Below, piece after piece: positions 13,811 to 20,775 of a stretch of 20,775 bases of DNA. The position numbers were made by a program, and so were the translations under genes. The notes under the pieces were generated by a model. That model was not told the origin of the DNA and ran no database searches. It was given only the letters and a program-made list of their open reading frames with translations. The stretch is from CAVAVT01 sp963592185. Lineage in GTDB: Bacteria; Bacillota; Negativicutes; Selenomonadales; Selenomonadaceae. The DNA is taken from NCBI GenBank assembly GCA_963592185.1, contig CAVAVT010000029.1, positions 1 to 20,775 of the forward strand, written 5' to 3'. Each line of letters starts with the position of its first letter. Position 1 is the first letter of the stretch.

Positions 13811-14929
13811 ATGAAGGTTGATGTAAGAAAAAAAGCAATGAAGATTGGTATGGTATTCATTGGTTTGCTGTTTTTAGGCGGAATTATACTCATGTATAAT
13901 GGCAACGATGCCGTTGCTCTAGCGACGGAGAAGAAGGAAGGAATACTTACAGCTGAGCAGGTGAAGGTATCCTTTGATTCAGTAAATGGCCGTCTGGTAA
14001 ATGAAGCTGTTAAGGAGGCACAGGAAGTAAAGAAGGGTGATATCCTTATGCAGCTGGACAGCACAGACGTGGATCTTTCAATTGAAAAGCTGAAGGCTCA
14101 GATTGCACAGATGGATGCCCAGATTGATTCCACCAATGGCTCCATTAATATCGGCTATGCCAAAGCTGATACCAGCGAACAGGAAAGCTTCAGACAGGTT
14201 GACCAGCAGCGGGCAGCAGTGGATTCTGCCAACGCAACCTATAAGAATGCACAGCTTGACTACAACCGTAAAAAGCAGCTGGCAGAAATCGGTGCCATCG
14301 CCCTTTCTGAGCTGGACAATGCATCAGCTTCTCTGAATGTGGCAGCTGCAAATGTGGCACAGCAGCAGCAGGCTTTACAGAAACTCTTAGGTGGTGCATC
14401 TGATACTGGATACACCGATGGAATGACACTTCCTTCCATTGCAAATCAGCGTATGGAAGTCGGCAACATGACTAACACCGCCCGTTCACTGGTTGAGCAG
14501 AAACGTGCCCTTGAAGTTCAGCTTAAGGAGCTGGAAGTTCAGAAGGAAAGACTTACTCTTCGTGCTCCTGAGGATGGAAAAATTTTGAAGGTCATTGCGA
14601 AAGAGGGAGAAATGGTATCTGCCAATACGCCGGTAATTCTGCTGGAAAGCAAGCGCAGCTATTTCGATATCTATGTAAGCGAAGAGCAGGCGGCAAGAGT
14701 TTCTGAGGGCAGTGATATAACAGGCTATACTGTTGCAGGAAATAAGAAGGTAGAAGGAACCATACGCATTATTACTCAGGCTCCTGGCTTTGCAGATCTC
14801 AAGCAGTCCAGAGAAAAGGGCCAGGCTGACCTTTCAGCATTTCAGATTCGTATATATGTTAATCCTCGGGACGGAATTATTCCTGGTATGACAGTGGGAG
14901 TGAAGACTAATGAATTCACTAAGAGATGA
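13811..14929 (+). CDS. HlyD-family membrane fusion / periplasmic adaptor protein
   Basis: An adaptor that couples an inner-membrane exporter to the outside or to an outer-membrane channel. The 372 residues have a short basic N-terminus, one TM anchor (about 11-29) and the first half of a biotinyl/lipoyl-like domain (about 50-92, with VNGRLVNEAVKEAQEVKKGD). A long alpha-helical coiled-coil hairpin follows (about 90-250), then the second lipoyl half (LRAPEDGKILKVIAKEGEMV) and beta-barrel segments to the C-terminus. AAGGAG lies seven bases before the ATG at 13811. The 3' end overlaps the permease gene by 20 bases, so the two are translated together. The operator before its RBS places it under the MarR regulator. 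The substrate is unknown; multidrug or toxic-compound export is a reasonable guess. Confidence 0.9.
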   Translation: MKVDVRKKAMKIGMVFIGLLFLGGIILMYNGNDAVALATEKKEGILTAEQVKVSFDSVNGRLVNEAVKEAQEVKKGDILMQLDSTDVDLSIEKLKAQIAQMDAQIDSTNGSINIGYAKADTSEQESFRQVDQQRAAVDSANATYKNAQLDYNRKKQLAEIGAIALSELDNASASLNVAAANVAQQQQALQKLLGGASDTGYTDGMTLPSIANQRMEVGNMTNTARSLVEQKRALEVQLKELEVQKERLTLRAPEDGKILKVIAKEGEMVSANTPVILLESKRSYFDIYVSEEQAARVSEGSDITGYTVAGNKKVEGTIRIITQAPGFADLKQSREKGQADLSAFQIRIYVNPRDGIIPGMTVGVKTNEFTKR

Positions 14930-16070
14930 GCTGAAATACCTGTTTTCCGGTCAGGGAATGCCCTATGAAAAGGTAGCTCTTATGGTAGCTGTAGCGGTTA
15001 CTGTACTTTTCACCGTCATGTTTGGAAATAACATCATAAAGGATGCTCCGGTGGCTGTGATAGATTTGGATAATTCCAAATACAGTCATGAGGTTATTGA
15101 TAAAATTAATGCTACTCAGTACATGAAGGTTACAGCTGTAATTAACACACCGGTGGATCCCCAGACACTTTTTTATGAGGATAAAAATGTAGCGGTTATT
15201 TATTTTCCACAGAATCTTGAAAAGAGCCGGTATGCAGCAGATGCCCGCAGCATCGGTGTGTTTTACGACAATACAAATACAGCCCAGACCTCCAATATAA
15301 AATCTGCGCTGAATGAACTGGTGGCTCTGGAGAATCAGAGCGCATCCGGGGGACATAGCAGCGGTACATCAGGGAGTATGACACTCAATACCCGTAACCT
15401 GTTCAACCCGGCTGGCTCCACCGCCAATGGGCAGACAATGGGCTTTCTTTTCTTTTTCTCATCAATGTTTTTTACATTTGCCACAATCGGTATGATTCCA
15501 AGGCTAAGACTTTCAAAGAAGCTGGATGATGCATTGGAAAACGGTACACCCTTTGACATATTAATAAGGCTTGTTCCCTATTGCGGATGTCTTCTCACAG
15601 CTTTTTTTGTAGGTCTTGCAATCCTTAGAGTATGGGGGGACTTGGTGTTTACAGGACATGTTGTAACCTTCCTGTTCGTGCAGATATTCTATATTTTCGC
15701 ATTGGGAATGATGTGTCTGCTTGCTGGCTGGACCGCAGCAAATCCAGGAGTAGCTGCTAGCCGTATGATTCTTTTTATACCTGGAGGATTTATTTTTGGC
15801 GGACCTACAGGTCCTGTTCCCATACTTTCAGACTGGGTTCAGGTAATTTCACATATATTCCCTCTAACCTGGGAGTATCACTTTACCCGTGACATTATAT
15901 CCCGTGGTGCAGGTTTGATGGATATTTCCACAGAGTTTGGTGCTTTTTTGATATATGTAGGTATAATAGCCACGATATTCTGTGTTGTATTTTTCAAGGC
16001 AAAGGAAAATATGCATCGGAAAAAAGCGGCTATAGAAGAGCTTTCAAAACATACCTTAGTGGAGGGATGA
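14910..16070 (+). CDS. ABC-2-type membrane permease
   Basis: The topology matches ABC-2 transporter permeases of the YhhJ/YbhR-like group. One TM lies near the N-terminus (about 20-42). A large extracytoplasmic domain follows (about 43-175) containing VAVIDLDNSKYSHEV and a Ser/Gly-rich linker, then five more TM segments (about 177-196, 219-239, 250-273, 284-300 and 344-363), with the typical HIFPLTWEYHFTRDII block at 315-330. The length is 386 residues. GGGAGTGAAG precedes the ATG at 14910, inside the end of the adaptor gene. These permeases normally need a cytoplasmic ATPase; none is encoded in this cassette, and I see no Walker motifs in this protein. It may use an ATPase encoded elsewhere. 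Confidence 0.88.
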   Translation: MNSLRDELKYLFSGQGMPYEKVALMVAVAVTVLFTVMFGNNIIKDAPVAVIDLDNSKYSHEVIDKINATQYMKVTAVINTPVDPQTLFYEDKNVAVIYFPQNLEKSRYAADARSIGVFYDNTNTAQTSNIKSALNELVALENQSASGGHSSGTSGSMTLNTRNLFNPAGSTANGQTMGFLFFFSSMFFTFATIGMIPRLRLSKKLDDALENGTPFDILIRLVPYCGCLLTAFFVGLAILRVWGDLVFTGHVVTFLFVQIFYIFALGMMCLLAGWTAANPGVAASRMILFIPGGFIFGGPTGPVPILSDWVQVISHIFPLTWEYHFTRDIISRGAGLMDISTEFGAFLIYVGIIATIFCVVFFKAKENMHRKKAAIEELSKHTLVEG

Positions 16071-16073
16071 TGT

Positions 16074-16556
16074 ATGGGAGTTGAAGTAAAAAATATATTG
16101 CTGGCACTTGATGGATCGCCTGAATCCTTTGATGCTGTGGATGCCGCAATTATGATGGCACGGGCTGTGGATGCGAAAATAACAGCCTTGATAGTAATTG
16201 ATTTGGATCGGGAAGTTTCTGCCTTTGAAAGGGTTTCACTGGGAGGCTATGTTGAGGGATATGTACCACCGGAGCTGATGGAGGGCGCATATAAGATGCT
16301 TACCGAGCTCATGCGTGAAATTCCCAAGGATATAAATATTGATACAGCAATAGCTGTAGGAGACCCCAAGGAAGAAATTGTAAGCCGTGCAGAGGATGGC
16401 GGATATGATATGATAGTTCTTGGCAGCAGAGGCTTCAATATGCTGGAGAAAATTCTGGTCGGCAGTGTAAGCCAGTATGTTGTTGAAAATGCTGAATGTC
16501 CTGTAACAATCGTCCGTGGACTAAATCGCAAAAAGAATACGGAGCAGGGTGAGTAA
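16074..16556 (+). CDS. Universal stress protein (UspA family)
   Basis: A small cytoplasmic alpha/beta protein of the UspA superfamily. The 160 residues begin with the usual first strand and Asp (NILLALDGSPES). The C-terminal ATP-binding signature is complete: GDPKEEI, DMIVLGSRG and GSVSQYVVENAECPVTIVR, fitting G-x2-G-x9-G-S. The protein is therefore probably nucleotide-binding. GGAGGGA at 16061-16067, overlapping the permease stop, serves the ATG at 16074, three bases after that stop. It is the last gene of the marR-adaptor-permease transcript, followed by a terminator. Its role in the cassette is unknown; stress signalling linked to export is inference. Confidence 0.92.
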   Translation: MGVEVKNILLALDGSPESFDAVDAAIMMARAVDAKITALIVIDLDREVSAFERVSLGGYVEGYVPPELMEGAYKMLTELMREIPKDINIDTAIAVGDPKEEIVSRAEDGGYDMIVLGSRGFNMLEKILVGSVSQYVVENAECPVTIVRGLNRKKNTEQGE

Positions 16557-16578
16557 TGGCTCCTCTACAATATGCAAT

Positions 16579-16610
16579 AAGGTGAACTGGCTTGTGCTGG
16601 TTCACTTTTT
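16579..16610 (+). terminator. Rho-independent terminator after the universal stress gene
   Basis: A stem of about 13 bp with several G-T pairs (16579-16591 with 16596-16608) closes a TTGT tetraloop and runs into a T-tract ending at 16610. It ends the marR-adaptor-permease-usp transcript. Confidence 0.82.
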
Positions 16611-16629
16611 GTTTGCGTTATTATATACT
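16601..16629 (+). promoter_or_regulatory. Candidate promoter for the SGNH hydrolase gene
   Basis: TTCACT at 16601-16606 and TATACT at 16624-16629 are separated by 17 bases. The -35 box would lie in the right arm of the upstream terminator. The start codon is about 45 bases downstream of the -10 box. The -35 match is mediocre. Confidence 0.35.
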
Positions 16630-16673
16630 TAGTGGTGTGTTGCATTTAATGGTAACTTGAAAGGAAGTATCTT

Positions 16674-18125
16674 ATGACAGAAAATAAATATAACTCGACA
16701 AGGGGAAGCTGTTTTAAGAGGTATCATAAGCGACAAAAGAAAATGTGCATAATTTTTAACCTAGCTATGACAGCTATAGTGTGTTTGCTGCTTGTTTTCA
16801 ATGTAGCCGGGGATGTTGAAGTAGCTGCTTCACCGGAGGAGCCTAAGGTACTGTCTGTGTCCTCAGAAAGCCATCCATTGCCAGCTTCGCCGTTAATTTA
16901 CTGGAATAATAATCTTGAGGCTGTGTATTATGAATTGGAATTTTTTGACCATATTCCAGAGGATTTGTCTCCAACGCAGAATTCAGGACAGGCAATGTAT
17001 TATACCCATAATGTATATCGGAATTATTACAATCCGAATTTAAAGGCCTTTGCTCAGAACTTTATAGGAAAATGTCCAATTTACTGGCGTGTGAGGGCCA
17101 TGGCCTTTGATGGCACCCCAATAAGCTCTTTCAGTTCGCTTCAGGCCCTGTATACGGATTCCTCACGGCCGGGAATGGAAGCTCCAATAGCAATGGCAAA
17201 TGCCAGGACAGAGAAATATAATCCTATATCCCAGTATGATTCTGGAATAAGAGACCGTGATGGAAGAGGAACTATGCTTCTATATCCTGTATATACCTGG
17301 ATTGGAATTGCTGGGGCCAGCAGATATAGAGTGGAGCTTTATACAGAAAATCCACAGTATGCGCCCTGGGTTCAGCCTGTGGATACCTTCGTAACTCCCT
17401 ATTTGGAAATTTATGATGATAAACCAAGAATTGGGCAATATTATTGGAGAGTAATAGGACTGGACGATAATAATGGTACTGTAGGGAAATGGTCCTACGT
17501 TCAAAGTTTTGACAATTCGGTACATAAGCCATACCGTGTGGCTGTACTTGGAGACAGTATTAGCCACGGTGGCGGTCATTACTCCTTTGGCCCTGCATGT
17601 ATGGAATATAGCTGGCTTTCATATTTGGATTTTGATGCCATAAATCTTTCACAAAGCGGTGATACCTCTGCAACGACTGATGCCAGGTTTGAAAGGGATG
17701 TAGTTCCTTTTTCACCGAAATACCTGCTGATATTTACCGGTACAAACAGCCTTCGTGCTGGAGAGGAACCGGAAAATGTTATAAGTAATCTCGAAAGCAT
17801 ACAGAAAAAATGTCAGCAATATGGTATTACGCCTGTGTTTATGACACTTCCTCCTATCAATCCTGCCAATATACAAGCTGTATTTAATGAACCTACGGCT
17901 GAGGACTGGAAGACACGGTTTAACACAGTAAATACCTGGATAAGAAGCCAAGTTCACATTGATTCAGCGGCGTTGTTTACAGGAAGGTATATAACCACAA
18001 ATGGCGAATTACAGACATGTATGGGAATGGACGGGCTGCACCCTGATATTCCTGGAAAAAAATTAATAGCTGATGCAGTAAATGCTTCCTGGCTTCGTGA
18101 AGAACTTGTGGGAGCATCAAAGTAG
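16674..18125 (+). CDS. Membrane-anchored or secreted SGNH/GDSL-family hydrolase
   Basis: A probable extracytoplasmic esterase or acyl-hydrolase. A basic N-terminus (residues 10-23) is followed by one hydrophobic segment (about 25-45), read as a signal anchor or long signal peptide. Two regions of about 100 residues each (about 60-165 and 195-285) look like fibronectin-III-type beta sandwiches, each ending in a YWRV strand (CPIYWRVRAMAFDG and YYWRVIGLDDNNG). The SGNH hydrolase domain fills about 288-475: block I LGDSISHGGGH with nucleophile S295, block II LSQSGDTS, block III FTGTNS with N358, and block V MDGLHPD with D453 and H456. All catalytic positions are present. The start follows AAGGAAG. 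A flavin reductase gene follows 31 bases later. The substrate is unknown; de-esterification of a polysaccharide or lipid is a family-based guess. Confidence 0.85.
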   Translation: MTENKYNSTRGSCFKRYHKRQKKMCIIFNLAMTAIVCLLLVFNVAGDVEVAASPEEPKVLSVSSESHPLPASPLIYWNNNLEAVYYELEFFDHIPEDLSPTQNSGQAMYYTHNVYRNYYNPNLKAFAQNFIGKCPIYWRVRAMAFDGTPISSFSSLQALYTDSSRPGMEAPIAMANARTEKYNPISQYDSGIRDRDGRGTMLLYPVYTWIGIAGASRYRVELYTENPQYAPWVQPVDTFVTPYLEIYDDKPRIGQYYWRVIGLDDNNGTVGKWSYVQSFDNSVHKPYRVAVLGDSISHGGGHYSFGPACMEYSWLSYLDFDAINLSQSGDTSATTDARFERDVVPFSPKYLLIFTGTNSLRAGEEPENVISNLESIQKKCQQYGITPVFMTLPPINPANIQAVFNEPTAEDWKTRFNTVNTWIRSQVHIDSAALFTGRYITTNGELQTCMGMDGLHPDIPGKKLIADAVNASWLREELVGASK

Positions 18126-18156
18126 TTGCAGTAGTTATATTTTAGGAGGTATAAAT

Positions 18157-18711
18157 ATGTCCAGAATAAATTTAGATCCGAAGCCTGTTATGTATCCAAT
18201 GCCGGTACTGATTATTGGAACCTATGATGAAAACGGAGTTCCTAATGCCATGAATGCGGCATGGGGCATTATAACTGATATGACGGAGATATCCATTAGC
18301 ATGGCTCCCCACAAAACCACTGAAAACATTGCTAAAACAGGTGCTTTTACTGTCAGCATGGCGACAGAATCCACCGTTGTTCCGTGTGACTATGTGGGAA
18401 TAGAATCTGCAAATAAGGTTCCAGATAAATTTGAAAGGGCCGGTTTTCATGCCACAAAGAGCCAGCATGTAAATGCACCGCTTATTGATGAGCTGCCAAT
18501 GGCTTTGGAGTGCAGGCTGAAGAGCTTTGAAAATGGAATACTTATAGGAGAAATCGTAAATATTTCTGTAGATGAGAGTATCGTGACCGATGGGAAAATT
18601 GATCCCAAAAAGCTTAAGCCCATTAGCTATGACCCGGTGAACCATACATATATGGGTCTTGGTGATGTGGTAGGAAATGCTTTCGCCGACGGAAAACAGC
18701 TGAAAAAGTAA
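18157..18711 (+). CDS. Flavin reductase-like (flavoredoxin-type) FMN-binding protein
   Basis: A split-barrel FMN-binding protein of the flavin reductase-like family, probably a cytoplasmic electron carrier or NAD(P)H:flavin oxidoreductase. With the start at 18157 it has 184 residues. It begins with the strand PMPVLIIGTYDENGVPNAMN; then AAWG, the phosphate-loop-like ISMAPHKTTENI, the conserved GAFTVSMA, and a C-terminal substrate/dimer region ending in YMGLGDVVGNAF. The start is chosen by AGGAGG at 18144-18149; an in-frame extension to 18082 reaches into the SGNH gene and has no ribosome binding site. It probably shares a transcript with the SGNH gene and sfsA. The redox partner is not identifiable. 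Confidence 0.9.
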   Translation: MSRINLDPKPVMYPMPVLIIGTYDENGVPNAMNAAWGIITDMTEISISMAPHKTTENIAKTGAFTVSMATESTVVPCDYVGIESANKVPDKFERAGFHATKSQHVNAPLIDELPMALECRLKSFENGILIGEIVNISVDESIVTDGKIDPKKLKPISYDPVNHTYMGLGDVVGNAFADGKQLKK

Positions 18712-18727
18712 CTGGGGCTTTACATTT

Positions 18728-19390
18728 ATGAAGTATAGTAATACCTATGAGGGTATCTTTATTTCCCGTCCAAACCGCTTTATAGCCATGGTTGAAATCA
18801 ATGGCAGGGAAGAGACTGTTCATGTGAAAAATACTGGAAGATGTAAGGAACTTCTGCTTCCGGGGGTTAGGGTTGCATTGCAGAAAAGCAGCAATACAAA
18901 TCGAAAAACAGCATATGACCTGATTGCGGTATATAAGAAGAATCTAGGATGGGTAAATATTGACAGCCAGGCTCCAAATACAGTTATGAAGGAATGGCTG
19001 AAAAAGCAGGATTATGACCTAATTAAGCCCGAGTACCAATATGGAAATTCAAGAATTGACTTTTACATGAAAAAGAATGCTGAGAAATGGCTTGTAGAGG
19101 TTAAGGGATGCACTCTGGAGATTGATGGTGTAGGTTATTTTCCTGATGCTCCAACTGAACGAGGTGTAAAGCACATAAAAGAGTTAGCTGCAGCCCATGA
19201 GTCGGGCTATCATACAGCTATAGCATTTGTAATCGCAATGAATGGCATTCATGAGGTCCGTCCTAATATGGATACTCACCCGGAATTTGGAGAGGCATTG
19301 AAAGAAGCTCAAAATATCGGTGTAGAAGTTTGGTTTATGCAATGTAATGTTGAAGCTGACAGCCTGGAAATTACAGGCAGATGCAATTAA
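18728..19390 (+). CDS. sfsA: DNA/RNA nuclease SfsA
   Basis: SfsA proteins have an N-terminal OB-like domain and a PD-(D/E)xK nuclease domain; the E. coli member was first named as a sugar fermentation stimulation protein. The 220 residues show the family N-terminus (FISRPNRFIAMV, then HVKNTGRCKELLLPG at 32-46) and the nuclease core D111 in SRIDFY with E124-x-K126 in WLVEVKG. The conserved FPDAPTERGVKHIKEL segment follows at about 137-152. The ATG at 18728 lies 16 bases after the flavin reductase stop with only a weak GGGG upstream, suggesting translational coupling. The ATPase gene follows 13 bases after its stop. Confidence 0.95.
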   Translation: MKYSNTYEGIFISRPNRFIAMVEINGREETVHVKNTGRCKELLLPGVRVALQKSSNTNRKTAYDLIAVYKKNLGWVNIDSQAPNTVMKEWLKKQDYDLIKPEYQYGNSRIDFYMKKNAEKWLVEVKGCTLEIDGVGYFPDAPTERGVKHIKELAAAHESGYHTAIAFVIAMNGIHEVRPNMDTHPEFGEALKEAQNIGVEVWFMQCNVEADSLEITGRCN

Positions 19391-19403
19391 AAGGGGATAT
19401 AGA

Positions 19404-20720
19404 ATGTATCATTTGACATCAAAACTTGTTATTTATAGAGATTTGCCAAAGGATAGTATTTTGTTCAGGCTTGCGGAGATTTACAGAGATTTTGATTCAG
19501 AAGGCTATGATGTAACTGAGCTTACTGACAGAATCCTTACAGAACTCAGCAGGCTGCTGGAGACAGCAACTCGCTACGGTTTTAATGGCAATTTATGGAG
19601 AAATTATCTTGCATATATTTTGGCAACAACAGAGACCCCATTTACCCTTGTTTGTGAAAAAAATCCAGCAGCAGAGGGAAGTGTGAATGTTTTTGCCAAA
19701 AACGACCTTGAAATTTTCAGGAAGCTGGCAGAATTCGATTTTCATCCGCTGGAAAAGGCCATAGGTATGGACTGCTTCAGCGTTATTAAAAACTATGATG
19801 CTGTTGCAAAGAAAGAACGTATTTATAACAAAAGCGTAAGCGACAAGGTTCAGGAGCTTAGCATTTCGCTGGAAAAAGCTGAATCTGCTGACGATATGCT
19901 GCGCATAGTTACTGATTTCTACAGCCATTATGGTGTGGGAATGTACGGACTTAATAAAGCCTTTAGAGTTTCTCCTCAGATTGATGTGACAGGGGAGCTT
20001 TTGGAACCAATTACCACTACTGGTGACATGCGGCTCACTGATATTATTGGTTATGAAAGCCAGAAAAGACGTCTTAAAGAAAATACAGAGGCCTTTGTGG
20101 AGGGACGTAAGGCGAATAATGTGCTGCTTTTTGGTGATGCTGGTACAGGAAAGTCCACAAGCATCAAGGCTGTGCTCAACGAGTATTACGACAGCGGACT
20201 CCGCATGATAGAGGTTTATAAGCACGAATTCAAATATCTTTCAAGAATTATTGCCGGTATAAAAAATCGCAATTACAAGTTCATTATTTATATGGATGAT
20301 TTGTCCTTTGAAGAGTTCGAGATAGAGTATAAATATCTTAAGGCTGTTATTGAGGGAGGTCTTGAGGTGAAGCCGGAGAATGTTCTGATTTATGCTACCA
20401 GCAATAGAAGACATTTAATCCGTGAAACTTGGAATGACAGACCGGACACTGTGGATGCTGATATGCATCAGACTGATACCGTACAGGAGAAGCTGTCTCT
20501 GTCCGAACGCTTTGGCTTGTCCATCGGATATTTCAGACCTTCACAGAACGATTTTTATGATATCGTAAAGGAACTTGCTGCAAGGCATCCGGAAATAAAT
20601 ATATCGGAAAAAGAGCTGGAGCTTGGTGCACGCAGATGGGCCATGGGACATTCAGGTATATCCGGACGTTCTGCCCAGCAGTACATAAATGCACTTTTAA
20701 GCGGCAGTTCAGATTTGTAA
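19404..20720 (+). CDS. DUF815-family AAA-type ATPase
   Basis: A P-loop ATPase of the DUF815 group, whose biological role is not established. With the start at 19404 it has 438 residues. An N-terminal helical region (1-205) leads to the ATPase domain. Walker A is GDAGTGKS (244-251), Walker B IIYMDDLSF with D298/D299, and a sensor-1-like YATSNRRHL follows. The conserved downstream block SERFGLSIGYFRPSQ and a C-terminal GISGRSAQQYINALL complete the AAA lid. The start at 19404 is supported by AAGGGGAT at 19391-19398; an in-frame extension to 19347 would overlap sfsA without support. It is the last gene of the SGNH-flavin reductase-sfsA run in the window. Confidence 0.92.
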   Translation: MYHLTSKLVIYRDLPKDSILFRLAEIYRDFDSEGYDVTELTDRILTELSRLLETATRYGFNGNLWRNYLAYILATTETPFTLVCEKNPAAEGSVNVFAKNDLEIFRKLAEFDFHPLEKAIGMDCFSVIKNYDAVAKKERIYNKSVSDKVQELSISLEKAESADDMLRIVTDFYSHYGVGMYGLNKAFRVSPQIDVTGELLEPITTTGDMRLTDIIGYESQKRRLKENTEAFVEGRKANNVLLFGDAGTGKSTSIKAVLNEYYDSGLRMIEVYKHEFKYLSRIIAGIKNRNYKFIIYMDDLSFEEFEIEYKYLKAVIEGGLEVKPENVLIYATSNRRHLIRETWNDRPDTVDADMHQTDTVQEKLSLSERFGLSIGYFRPSQNDFYDIVKELAARHPEINISEKELELGARRWAMGHSGISGRSAQQYINALLSGSSDL

Positions 20721-20775
20721 AGCTGAGAGCATAACTTCAGAATTTTTTAATATGGCATAATATTGAGCTTTTTAC

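Noticed and set aside
18082..18156. Longer N-terminus for the flavin reductase inside the SGNH gene
   Set aside because: AGGAGG at 18144-18149 clearly marks ATG 18157, and the extension does not resemble the family.
19347..19403. Longer N-terminus for the DUF815 ATPase inside sfsA
   Set aside because: AAGGGGAT precedes ATG 19404; the extension is the sfsA sequence in another frame.
19593..20225. 210-codon minus-strand ORF within the DUF815 gene
   Set aside because: It lies wholly inside a gene with intact Walker motifs and conserved blocks, and has no initiation signal of its own.
20719..20771. AAAGCT...AGCTTT as a terminator after the DUF815 gene
   Set aside because: The arms are only six bases and 41 bases apart, and the window ends four bases later. 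The CTGA/TCAG hairpin before the T-run at about 20743 has only a four-base stem. A terminator here is likely but cannot be defined.

Overview
The window is 20.8 kb of densely coding DNA from a low-to-moderate GC member of the Bacillota (Firmicutes). The evidence is the ylmE-sepF-proC-ylmH-divIVA-lspA-rluD-pyrR chromosomal order, the AGGAGG-type ribosome binding sites and the sigma-A-like promoters (TTGACN-N17-TATAAT). I lean towards Negativicutes or a related anaerobe because oxygen-sensitive radical SAM chemistry, a flavoredoxin-like protein and a HlyD-type adaptor occur together, but this lineage call is inference. Almost everything is on the + strand. The one convincing minus-strand gene is a 94-codon hypothetical at 2990-3274. 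I saw no rRNA, tRNA, CRISPR array, insertion sequence, attachment site or replication origin. No gene-free stretch reaches 300 bases; the longest are 804-1000 and 3275-3467, and both hold promoter or terminator signals.

Layout. 1-86: possible tail of an upstream gene. 156-803: secreted protein with an internal duplication. 1001-1732: unknown two-TM coiled-coil protein, preceded by a terminator, a strong promoter and a possible coupled leader ORF. 1887-2984: mnmA (tRNA 2-thiolation). 2990-3274 (minus): hypothetical. 3468-4280: RodZ-like HTH membrane protein. 4375-4839: nrdR. 4860-6617: TIGR03960-type B12-binding/radical SAM protein. 6646-9542: pgeF, ylmE, sepF and proC. After a hairpin come ylmH, divIVA, lspA, a RluD-type pseudouridine synthase and pyrR (9648-13109), closed by a strong terminator at 13121-13165. 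This block links cell division (SepF, DivIVA), envelope maturation (LspA, PgeF, RodZ) and RNA/ribosome functions (YlmH, RluD, MnmA).

13166-16610 is a compact regulated export locus: a MarR-family repressor, a HlyD-type membrane adaptor, an ABC-2-type permease and a universal stress protein. Two near-identical 20-bp inverted repeats (TTAGTTAG-N4-CTAAYTAA) lie over the marR promoter and directly before the adaptor RBS, so the regulator probably controls itself and the transporter. No ATPase gene is present in the cassette. This locus is the best candidate in the window for a less-described system.

16674-20720: a membrane-anchored SGNH/GDSL hydrolase with two beta-sandwich-like N-terminal regions, then a flavin reductase-like protein, sfsA and a DUF815 AAA-type ATPase, closely spaced and probably co-transcribed.
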